Source of the DNA: Pseudoneurospora amorphoporcata
Taxonomy: Eukaryota; Ascomycota; Sordariomycetes; Sordariales; Sordariaceae
Reading direction: 5' to 3'
Assembly: GCA_033297205.1 (NCBI GenBank)
Contig: MU859538.1
Span: 1-10,311 of the forward strand
Length of the DNA stretch: 10,311 bases
Positions 1 to 7,439 of the stretch are shown here, piece by piece. The notes beneath the pieces were generated by a model. It saw only the letters and a list, made by a program, of their open reading frames with translations. It was not told the DNA's origin and made no database searches. The position numbers and the translations under genes are program-made. How positions within the stretch are numbered: the first letter of the stretch is position 1; each line of letters begins with the position of its first letter.

Positions 1-2
1 TT

Positions 3-809
3 CCGCTCCGCTTAGCTACAAGTGCATAGTTCACTGTAGCGTCCCTATACTAGTACTATCATCATAGGCTAGTTAGGGTATTGCAGCAAACATTTGTAAA
101 TTACGGCTTTCACCTACGGATGGGAATAGAGCCGTCGAAGCTGATACTACCCAGTATTACGCTATAGCAACGGAGGTAGATGTTTAGGGCGAACGAAATC
201 GTAGAGCGTTTTAGAAAAGTTTGAGACAAATTAATCGTCCTTTTTAGGCAAGTACAAGACTGTTACGAAGTAGTAGCGAACGTAAATAGAGTAGACGCGC
301 TAAAGTATAAAACTAAGGATATAGTCATACTCAATATAAAGAATTACGCTACTAGCAAACCTACCTAGAAGCTATTACTATAGTTCGAAGGTCCCTTCCG
401 AGTGATAAAAGCCGATTCACACTTGTTAGAATTATCCCTGCCAACTAGCATGAAGGTAACCCACATTGTCAATGTCTCCCGCGTTAAACCGTACGAGGAG
501 GGCCTACCGGGGCAGTCTGAGCTGTTCACTGATGTAAAGGCTAACAAGGGCATAGTTGTTACCTATATAGACGACTTTGTGGAAGAGAAACGCTGGGAAT
601 TCGAAGAACTGTTAGACTACCGCAAGAACGACAGTGGCCATTACGAATTCCTGGTGAAATGGAAGCACGATCCCGCCGACTGGCAACCCGTTGCGAACTT
701 GAATGGGTGCTACGAGATGGTTTGGGAGCTTTACGAGAGACGGCTAGACTTGGGCGACCCTTATGCCAACTTTAGAAAGGGTTGGAAGGCGTGGTTGAAG
801 GCTAGATAG
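3..809 (+). pseudogene. Ty3/gypsy pol 3' fragment: integrase C-terminal half with chromodomain-like tail (element A)
   Basis: Integrase inserts retrotransposon cDNA into chromosomes; the C-terminal part seen here binds DNA and helps choose the target. One frame runs the whole length. The segment NYGFHLRMGIEP (99-134) matches the end of the integrase core, where the family has Pro for the Leu. A KN-containing strand follows at about 320-360, then FEGPFRV (384-404), the GPF motif of chromoviral integrases. A chromodomain-like module lies at about 591-720 (RWEFEELLDYRK, then FLVKW). In-frame stops occur at 27-29, 51-53, 162-164, 366-368 and 381-383, mostly where Gln is plausible, and a TGA lies near 225. 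The stretch 384-806 is open. The catalytic core lies before the window edge. The TAG at 807-809 may itself be a mutated sense codon, because the frame then runs to TGA at 903-905. The family call is secure. Confidence 0.9.
591..720 (+). other. Degenerate chromodomain in integrase tail
   Basis: Chromodomains at the end of chromoviral integrases bind modified histone tails and direct insertion to heterochromatin. The fold signature is visible: RWEFEELLDYR as the first strand, YEFLVKW as the second and third strands, then DWQPVANL as the WEP-NL helix start. The Trp of VKW (660-662) is kept. The Gly-Tyr that normally follows, with the second aromatic cage residue, is replaced by KHDP. This resembles the group of retroelement chromodomains that lack a complete aromatic cage, so binding to methylated histone is uncertain. 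Confidence 0.75.
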
Positions 810-869
810 AACCCAGCGCTACCGATGGCCTCCGAGCCACTACCAGCGGGACGACTAGTGCCGGCACTA

Positions 870-903
870 GCGCGGACCGGACTTGTGCGCGGACCGGACC
901 TGT
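870..903 (+). repeat. Two-copy 17-bp tandem repeat after integrase
   Basis: The unit gcgcggaccggacttgt (870-886) is followed directly by a copy with one difference (887-903). It lies after the TAG that ends the integrase frame and just before a purine tract. It is GC-rich, unlike its neighbours. If the TAG at 807-809 is read as a mutated codon, the repeat encodes an Arg-Thr-Gly type tail ending at TGA 903-905. Confidence 0.8.
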
Positions 904-912
904 GAGAAGGAG
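904..912 (+). promoter_or_regulatory. Candidate polypurine tract
   Basis: The nine purines gagaaggag sit at the end of the pol frame and just before the presumed 3' LTR. Plus-strand priming tracts occupy this place in Ty3/gypsy elements, often overlapping the stop codon as here (TGA 903-905). The call rests on composition and position only. Confidence 0.4.
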
Positions 913-1184
913 CGTAAGGTTGAATAAAAAGTGATATTCTTTTGAGTAGTCTTAAATAATTTTTCAACCCTGGGAGTTAGTTTTGAGAGGGAGTAGTGTT
1001 ATAGGCATTATATAGCTTGTTCTTGTATATAGATAGATAGAGGCTGTCCTGCATTGGTGTAGCTAGCTGAGTGTAGTTGTTTGAGTGTAGTACGGCTGGT
1101 CACAGTATGGGCCCCCGCTTGTGTCTTATGTAGTTCTCGTGCGCGTATAGGATTCTCTTCCTGTTCTGCGCACAATAATTAACA
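913..1184 (+). repeat. Probable LTR shared by element A (3') and element B (5')
   Basis: This stretch lies between the end of a pol gene and the start of a gag gene and has no coding potential. It ends in ttaaca at 1184, the expected CA-type LTR end. Its start is uncertain: 901 (tgtgag) and about 913-922 are both possible. A TATA-like element (attatatag, about 1007-1015) is followed by a run of GATA units near 1026-1040. This fits a U3 promoter and R start, and would drive transcription of the gag at 1199. No second copy exists in the window, so the boundaries cannot be confirmed here. No clear tRNA primer-binding site was recognised after 1184. Confidence 0.5.
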
Positions 1185-1198
1185 TCTTAGCTTAGTGC

Positions 1199-2377
1199 TT
1201 GCTCGCGCCCTGTAATAGCGGCTTTGGCTCTAGAGAAGCGGGCGGCGGTCCCGGAGGTGGAGGATTTGGTTACCCTGGCGGCGGCGGCCCTAGTAGTGGT
1301 CCCGGAGGTCCTGGCAGCCTCAGTGGCCCTAGAGGTCCCGGCGGCCTAGGCGGTCCCGGTAGTCCTAGTGGTTTCTTCCCCCCCGTTGCGGCCTCGATGC
1401 TGTACTACTATCGTAAGGCCTTTTGTAAGGACTCGGAGCGGTTTAAGGGTAAGGAGACTGATACTATTAAGCGCTATAACGCCTATAGCGCTTGGAACTC
1501 TGAGATCCGTAGCCGTTGGATCGTTGATAGCTATGAGTTTCCTAACGAGATGTTGAAATTGCTTTACGCTATGTCCTGTTTAGGAGGCGAAGTAAAGATT
1601 AATGTTCCGGAGTACTGGAAAACGATTCTTAATAACCCCCAGTACTTTATTCTTTAGAAATAGCAAATAGGCGAGGAGTTTTTAGTATACTTAGATAATT
1701 ATTATATATAAGGCGATATTGTGTAGGTTGTTGAGAACTCGCTTTTGCAACTTAAGTAAGCTAGTAAGTAGTTTAACTACAAGGACTTTGAAGCTTAGTT
1801 TATTACCCTAGCTGACCGTTGTGGTTATAACGCAGTTACTAAGGTCTGTCTTCTCTACTAAAAGGTTTCCAAATCCCTAGCGGACTCGGTTTCACATTAT
1901 CACGTCTAGCCTACTCGTAACAACTTTAAAGGATGGTGCGAACTATTTAAGGGTATCTCCAGAGCCCATACTAGAGCAGTACTACGCAATAATATCATCT
2001 AAGGTACCTAGAACAACAATAAGAGTAATAACAATAGTAGTACTAGCGGCACTAGTAAGAACCCCAATGCTATAAACTTAGACCGCGCTAAGCTTACTAA
2101 GATTTATAAAGACGTTTTGTAGGAGCGCTACAACAAAGGCATTTGTATAAACTGTGGTAAGGGCAAGCACATAGCCCGCGAATGCAAGAGCTAGACTAAC
2201 TACGGTAATAAAGGCAAGTAGGCTAATTGTATAAGTTTAAGCATTACTATACGTAAGAATACTAATACGGGAACGGGTGCCCCAGTTACTAATCGCGCTA
2301 TAGTAGACACAGCTAACCCCGTCCCAGCTCTGGTAGCCCTAGCTGTTCCGGCGGCCCCAGCCCCCGCTGCATAGTAG
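1199..2377 (+). pseudogene. Gag of Ty3/gypsy element B, nonsense-riddled, intact CCHC knuckle
   Basis: Gag forms the virus-like particle and packages element RNA. A single frame spans the whole region with no frameshift seen. Residues 1-60 or so form a Gly/Pro-rich low-complexity segment (about 1217-1380). The capsid-like region follows, with RFKGKETDTIKRYNAYSAW and a later EEFLVYLD segment typical of retrotransposon gag. The zinc knuckle CINCGKGKHIARECKS starts at 2144 and keeps the CX2CX4HX4C spacing. Open to 1655, the frame then meets many TAG and TAA codons and no TGA, mostly where Gln fits. The first codon is unsure: the frame opens after TAG 1193-1195, and 1199 is a TTG, so the true ATG may be lost. 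An Ala/Pro-rich tail ends at the double stop 2372-2377. Pol follows in the -1 frame. Confidence 0.85.
2144..2185 (+). other. Intact CCHC zinc knuckle (gag B nucleocapsid)
   Basis: Cys 2144, Cys 2153, His 2168 and Cys 2183 have the nucleocapsid spacing CX2CX4HX4C. Knuckles of this type bind the element's RNA. It is fully preserved although stops lie on both sides (2108-2125 and after 2189). Confidence 0.9.
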
Positions 2378-2529
2378 GGAAATAGCGAACCCTAAGGCTA
2401 AGTCGCGCCAAGGAGTGCTTAATAGGGATATAGAAGAAGACAAAAACAAGGGTGAACAAGCTGGATATTCGTGCAATCGGCTGTTGGAGGACAGAGCCGC
2501 TTAAACTAGGTAGCTTGGAACTCTATAGG

Positions 2530-2870
2530 TAGAATGCAACTCTCTTATCTACGTATCTTTGGTATCCCCAACGTAATAATAAGATAGAGTGTGTGTCACT
2601 AGTCGACTCTGGATGTTTAAGCAAAGCTTTTATCGACCGGTCGTTCGCGGAAAAAGCCTGCCTAGAGTTTAAGCCTCTAGAGAAACCCCGGCCGTTGCAT
2701 CTGGCCGATAGCGACTTCAAGGAATGGGTAGATCAGTACGTCGAGACAACTATGCGGATTGGTGATTATATAGAAGTCATTAGTTTCTTTATAGCCAACC
2801 TAGCAGTAGACCACCCGGTGACCCTGGGCTGGCTATAGTTGCAGCTCTATAACCTAGATATTAATTGGAT
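2530..2870 (+). other. Aspartic protease domain of pol B
   Basis: This retropepsin cuts Gag-Pol into working proteins. The active-site loop DSG is intact at 2605-2613, followed by FIDRSFAE (about 2629-2652). Later the family segment ending in a Leu-Gly-Pro-Trp-Leu-like motif appears as VTLGWL before TAG 2836-2838, then LYNLDINW. The piece 2593-2835 is the longest stop-free part. Confidence 0.85.
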
Positions 2871-2979
2871 AACCAATAAGATTACCTAGAATGTAGCTTG
2901 TATAAGCACTTGTATCTGTTAGCTATTCGAGGTAGCGGCGGTCCTAAGTACCGCTTTTGAGGAAGAGGATGATGGAGAT

Positions 2980-3054
2980 GTCTTTGAGGAAGGCAAGTCC
3001 GTTTTTGAGGAGGCCGGGAACGGGTCTATTTTCGAGGATGCCGGGAACGGATCC
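2980..3054 (+). repeat. 27-bp acidic tandem repeat in pol B linker
   Basis: Two full units encode VFEEAGNGS (3001-3027) and IFEDAGNGS (3028-3054), preceded by a partial unit VFEEGKS (2980-3000). They sit between protease and reverse transcriptase in a Glu/Asp-rich linker. The period is nine codons, so expansion or loss keeps the frame. No function is known to me for this segment. Confidence 0.85.
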
Positions 3055-4025
3055 AACAACAATTTTGATTCTGACGAGAACGAATATCTCCCAGCTTGGG
3101 TAGCCAATATAATAGAGGCCCCCAGAGGGAGCTAAGTTATACTGCTGGAGCCTCCGACCTCTCTAGTGCACGCGAGGAAGTTTGAGGAACCTTTCGGTCT
3201 GGCAAGAAAGCTAGTACTAAAGAAGACTAAAGCACGAGCACGATCCGTTAACGGAAGAAGAATATGGACGATGCAACGGCTCGAACGGGTTAAACGTACG
3301 TTCTTTCAGCCTTTTGAACTAATATTTAATATAGCGGCATTAGACCTTTCCGATATTAAGCTGGTTAATACTAGGACCTTTATACTTAATATACGGATGA
3401 AGGGCGTTAAGGTTAGCTCTACTATATAGGTAGAGCTATAGGAAGTATAGAAGGAAAGGAAGGCGGCCATCTCGATGCCATCTCTGTCCGAGAACGCATG
3501 GAAAGATATTTTGTAGGGAAGGGGTGAACTATATAAACCCTACTTTAAGAACCTAGAGGTGTACGAATTTATCGACCTTTGTAAAGCGGAGGCCGCGAGC
3601 GAGAATAAGGGGGAGTAGGCCCTCTAGCCCGGCGAGTCTGCGAGGGAGTACGTTAACCGCATTTGCGCACTGAAGATGACGGACGGCGAACCTTAGAAAA
3701 CGCCTGAGGAGTAAGAGCGGAAATTAACCCCTTTGTTTGAGATCGATAAGATTTGCGGCATTATAGAGGAGGACGTCTAGAAATTTATGGATAAGTCAAT
3801 AAAGCTAAAATACACCCTAGAGGAGGTTAAAGTACGCTTTCTAGACGAGTACAAAGATCTCTCTCACGTTGCTAACTCGCGGGATGCGGACGTAATACTC
3901 GAATATCAGTCTTACGACTATAAGATTGAATTAAAACTAGGGGTAGAATCTCTACCCTATTCTAGAGTACGACTAATGTTACTATAGGAACTCAAGGTTA
4001 TTAAGCAGTAGCTAGATGATAACCT

Positions 4026-4480
4026 GGCGAAGGGATTCATCAGGCCATCTACTTCCGACGTCGCCTCGCTGGTGCTGCTGGCCTGCAAACTAGGCAGCGG
4101 TGTGCGGATCTGCGTAGATTACAGAGGTATCAACGAGATCTCGTTGAAGAACAGGTATCTGTTGCCTTTGATCAAAGAAACCCTAGATGTCATCTGCAGG
4201 GCTAAGTGGTTCACGAAAGTGGACGTTATCGCCGCTTTCAACAAATTGCGTATAGTTAAAGGATATGAGTGGTTGACTGCCTTTATTACGAAGTTTGGTC
4301 TCTACGAGTTATTGGTATGCCTGTTCGGTTTATTAGAGGCTCCAGCCTCTTTCTAGAACTTTATTAACAATATTTTATACAATATCCTAGATGTTTATGC
4401 AATGGCCTATTTGGACGACGTCCTGATCTTCTTAGAAACATATAAAGAGTACGTCAAGCACGTCCGGGAGGTACTCTAGC
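4026..4480 (+). other. Reverse transcriptase core of pol B
   Basis: The polymerase copies element RNA into cDNA. Family blocks appear in order: NLAKGFIRPS, RICVDYRGIN, PLIKETLDV, WFTKVDVIAAFN, FITKFGLYE, then AYLDDVLIF. All three catalytic Asp codons are present (4222-4224, 4414-4416, 4417-4419). Several family Pro positions read Leu (YLLPLI, CLFGL), and TAG 4354-4356 replaces the Gln after APASF. Confidence 0.92.
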
Positions 4481-4844
4481 GTCTAATCAATGCAGGCTTA
4501 CAGATTGACATTAACAAGTGCGAGTTCCACACTCAACGGACCAAATATCTGAGTCTTATTATTACCTCCAGGGGCATCGAGATAGATCTAGAAAAGGTGG
4601 AAGCCGTTACTAAATGGGAGGCGCCTACGATAAAGCGGCAACTACAACGTTTCTTAGGCTTCGCTAACTTTTACAGGAGGTTTATCGCCAACTTTTTACG
4701 AATGGGCAAACTACTATACGAACTAACAAAGAAAACGACAGATTGGAAGTGAGACAATGTGTACAACGATGCCTTTGAGGCTCTGAACGTAGCTTTCATA
4801 TTAGCACCGGTTCTTAAAATCTACAATTAGGAGAAATTAACAAT

Positions 4845-5205
4845 TGTTGAGGTCGATGCTTCTTACTGGTCAACGGGCGGCACGCTGTCACAGTTGCACG
4901 ACGGTGAGCTGTACCCAGTCGCCTACTTTTCAGCTAAGCATTCAGCAGCGGAGTGCAACTACGACATTTATAACAAGAAGTTGCTAGCCGTTATCAAAGT
5001 ACTAGAGGAATGGAGACTAGAGTTGGAGGGCGCCGCTCAACCCTTTGAGATCATTATGGACTATAAGAACCTCAAGACGTTTAGCACTACGAAAAAGTTT
5101 ACACTTAGGCATATGAGGTAGTCTGAATTCTTGTCCAGATTCAACTTTACGATTAAATACCAGCTAGGATCAACCAACGTTAGGCCCGATGCCCTAAGCT
5201 GTAAG
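4845..5205 (+). other. RNase H domain of pol B with catalytic Glu changed
   Basis: RNase H degrades the RNA template after copying. Seen in order are EVDAS and STGGTLSQ, VAYFSAKHSAAE, YNKKLLAV, EIIMDYKNLKTF, SEFLSRF and PDALS. The Glu codon of the K-E-L-L motif reads aag (Lys, 4978-4980), which would remove one of the metal-binding acids. DHKNL reads DYKNL, and the Trp before SEF is TAG (5119-5121). Confidence 0.88.
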
Positions 5206-5993
5206 CTAGAATACGTACTAAGGGACGTAGAAGACGATAAGCTGTAGGTAAGAAAGAAGCTACTTATTGACCCCTCTTGCTTCGACGAAGGTTCGTTTAA
5301 GCTAATAGATACAGATGGCGAGGGTTTTATAATGAACGTTATATCGGATATTGGGGCGCCGCTTACAATCTACACCTTGGAGGATAGCCTTTAAGAGGAT
5401 AAGAACGGACTTAGTATTTATATAAACGACCTAGTAGACCAGGCCTACGCCAACTCCTCTATAATAGCGGATATTAAGGAGGCTATTAAATCGGGAAATT
5501 ACTGGCTAAAGCACTTGAAGAAAGTATTAAAGATCCCCTTTACTAAATATTATATAGTTAACAATAGGGTATATGTTTAGAAATAGACTAATAATACCCC
5601 CCGACGACGAGGCGGTCCAGTTGGAGCTAATTTACCGTACTTATGCCTCTATATAGGGTAGCTATCTTAGAAGGGATAAGACGGTGGTATTAATGTACTG
5701 CTATTTTTGGCTAGGAATGGTAGTTGCTGTGAATACGTACTATAAAGAGTGTATACCTATTATAAGATTACCTATAATAGTACTAGTAATACGCTACACG
5801 ACTAACATAGCCATTGAGTCCCTATTAGCCATTAGCTAATAGGATCGCACGCATACATACACCAGTAGGCCTCAGTCTAAATCTAGGGCATCCCTATATC
5901 CAGACCGTACACTTCCCTCTCTTCCCTTCCTCTCTCCTCGTACAACTACGTATATCACATCTACCCCCTACCACCCCCTATACCGTAATAGTT

Positions 5994-6028
5994 AGTTGTA
6001 CGTACTATTACGCTACGAGCGTACAACT
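5994..6028. repeat. 9-bp perfect inverted repeat
   Basis: The arms agttgtacg (5994-6002) and cgtacaact (6020-6028) are separated by 17 bases. A further copy of the second arm is at 5939-5947. It could form a hairpin in RNA or be a factor-binding pair in an LTR; neither role is shown. Confidence 0.7.
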
Positions 6029-6183
6029 CTATCTCAATTAATCGCCGCCGTCGTAAGAATCTCCGACGTGCCCGCGACCTTTCTTATCGCACTACGACAA
6101 TTTCAATCGCATTGCGCCGCTAGCAAGTTCGACCTCGAGTCCGACTAACAACACCACAAATCGCACTACGATTCTCTCCAACG

Positions 6184-6216
6184 CCTACAAGGTAGGGCTT
6201 CCCACCTACAAGGTAG
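6184..6216 (+). repeat. 12-bp direct repeat, 21-bp period
   Basis: The sequence cctacaaggtag occurs at 6184-6195 and 6205-6216, just upstream of the gag C start. Another 12-bp pair, atcgcactacga, lies at 6086-6097 and 6160-6171. Confidence 0.8.
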
Positions 6217-6247
6217 CACTCATCCCCTTTATTAATCGAGCTAATGA

Positions 6248-6919
6248 ATGTCGTCCGTTACCGACGTTGACATTGCTATCTCCGCTATCGGCTCTATCGT
6301 CGACCCCGCTTACGAGTAATTCTTCGAGAATATTATAGAGGCCTTTAACGGCAGTCCTAACCCCGGTGCCCTAGCTGAGCAGAGCGACCTTGACACCGCC
6401 TTTGAGCTTGCTAACCATCCTGCCTTCAGCCATACTATTATCGCGCTCGCCCGACTCATCGACTAGGACGTAATTAAGGCAAACTCCTTCGTCGCAGTCG
6501 CTAACGACGCGCTCGCCGACAACGCGGAACAGCTGGCAAACCAGGACGTAACCATTACTAAGCTCAACAACAAAATCACCTATCTCGAAAAGCAGCTCAC
6601 TATTACCCAGAATAAGCTTACCGATACCAATACCGCGCTTAACGCTGCTACCGACGCCTATAGTAAACTTAAGAAGGACGCTACCGCTAAACTTAAGGAG
6701 AAGAGCGATATTATTAAAGATTTTAAGAAGATTATACGCCTAAGAGTTATCCTTCCCGAAGCTATCCCTATAGACGACGATATGTCCACCTCCAAGTCTA
6801 GGATTAGCAAGGACCCTAAGGTCTTTACTAGCGAGGGCAGTACTGCCGTCAAACGCGCTAAGTCTTACCGCGCCTAGCGTGCTAAGATCGAGCTCTATTA
6901 GTTTTAGGACGCTTGGTAC
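6248..6919 (+). pseudogene. Gag N-terminal part of Ty3/gypsy element C, with coiled coil
   Basis: The frame starts at ATG 6248, directly after an in-frame TGA at 6245-6247, so this start is plausible. The first 90 residues or so are Asp/Ala-rich. Residues about 95-155 form a strong coiled-coil candidate with heptad-like Leu spacing (TITKLNNKITYLEKQLTI and onward). Then comes SKDPKVFTSEGSTAVKRAK, a segment like the start of retrotransposon capsid domains. Stops interrupt at 6317 (TAA) and twice more in the body, including a TAG near 6873 where family members have Trp (YRA-stop-RAKI), then TAGs at 6899 and 6905. Homology stops near 6919, where unrelated DNA begins; the rest of the gag resumes after about 7440. 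It is probably the same gag, split by an insertion. Confidence 0.7.
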
Positions 6920-7439
6920 TGCTTTGGGGTGCAGTAGCCACCCCCCCCCCCAACTTCGGTCTTGGAACAGCCTCGTGCTTGGCGATGGTGGAGTATGGAA
7001 TCCTCGTTCGGAGCTATAGAAGAAGGCTACTAAAACGGCTCGTATGTATATAAGACTCCTCTTACCTCTATGAACAAGAAGAATAGGCCGGACGAGAAGG
7101 ACAACAAGATCTCACGAACAAGAAAAGACAACACAGACAAGACATCTTTTATTTGTTAGAAACCTTTGAGCACAATTTTTAATCATCAAGCTAAATCGTC
7201 ACGTTCATAAAAAACATTCGTCTTTGATCCTACGTCCTCGTACCTTATTTTGTTCCCCTTTCTCTGGTCATAGGGAGAAACTTGTCGTTATGTCCATATT
7301 CCTCGTCCTGCCTACTTAGTCCCATTCTAAAGTTTTCCTGTCGTCGAGTATTACACTTCGGCTACTCGCTCACGGCCTCCCAGTCTTGACTGCAGCTTTT
7401 CTAGGTGTGTTGTGTGTGTTGTGGTTGTTGTGTTCTGCT
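6920..7439. mobile_element. About 0.5-kb insertion splitting gag C (type unknown, LTR-like features)
   Basis: Gag homology is interrupted here and resumes with the next expected block. The inserted stretch has no coding homology. It holds a run of eleven C (6941-6951), a TATA box (tatataag, about 7046-7053) with a purine-rich stretch downstream, many CA dinucleotides (for example acaacacagacaagaca, about 7128-7144), and a GT-rich tract before the right edge (about 7405-7432). Richness in CA shows it largely escaped RIP. The pentamer ctgct occurs at both putative edges (6919-6923 and 7435-7439), a possible target duplication, but the rejoined frames differ by one base. It could be a solo LTR, but TG...CA ends were not found. 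Confidence 0.5.

Larger units (their letters stand above)
2380..5752 (+). pseudogene. Pol of Ty3/gypsy element B: protease, linker, RT, RNase H, start of integrase
   Basis: Pol matures the particle, copies RNA to DNA and begins the integrase. The frame is constant to 5580, with stops but no frameshift. Protease: LVDSGC at 2599-2616, catalytic Asp 2605-2607. A long acidic linker follows. RT starts near 4026 (GFIRPS); it keeps CVDYRGIN, the first Asp (4222-4224) and YLDD (4408-4419). RNase H runs about 4845-5205: VEVDAS keeps the first Asp, but the Glu of the usual K-E-L-L motif is Lys (4978-4980). A one-base shift near 5580 moves to the integrase zinc-binding segment in the next frame, whose His positions are Tyr. 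Trp positions became stops at 4750, 4828 and 5119, and a Gln position at 4354. Homology ends about 5752, so core and C-terminus are missing. The start is approximate, since gag-pol fusion probably used frameshifting. Confidence 0.9.
5753..6247 (+). other. Non-coding stretch between pol B and gag C; possible leader or LTR of element C
   Basis: No reading frame with recognisable homology occurs here. The 5' part is TA-rich. From about 5905 it is pyrimidine-rich (a TC run near 5915-5938), and it then carries several short repeats: cgtacaact at 5939 and 6020 with its reverse complement at 5994, atcgcactacga at 6086 and 6160, and cctacaaggtag at 6184 and 6205. By position it should hold the LTR and leader of element C, but I found no convincing TG...CA ends. 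Confidence 0.4.

Noticed and set aside
1368..1556. Short + frame overlapping gag B
   Set aside because: It is out of frame with the gag, which has recognisable family homology here.
1655..2377. TAG/TAA read as Gln by a variant genetic code
   Set aside because: Only TAG and TAA occur in gag B, mostly at Gln sites, which invites the idea. But Trp positions in pol are also TAG, Gln is also written CAG or CAA, and Pro to Leu and His to Tyr changes accompany the stops. Mutation of CpA explains all of these; recoding does not.
2919..3107. Minus-strand Ser/Pro-rich frame
   Set aside because: It is the antisense shadow of the acidic tandem repeat in the pol B linker.
6658..6852. Minus-strand Leu/Ser-rich frame resembling a membrane protein
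   Set aside because: It lies opposite the gag C coiled coil; Lys/Asp/Glu-rich codons read backwards give Leu/Ser/Phe.
6920..7439. DNA transposon or MITE with terminal inverted repeats
   Set aside because: I compared the left and right edges as reverse complements and saw no convincing inverted termini.
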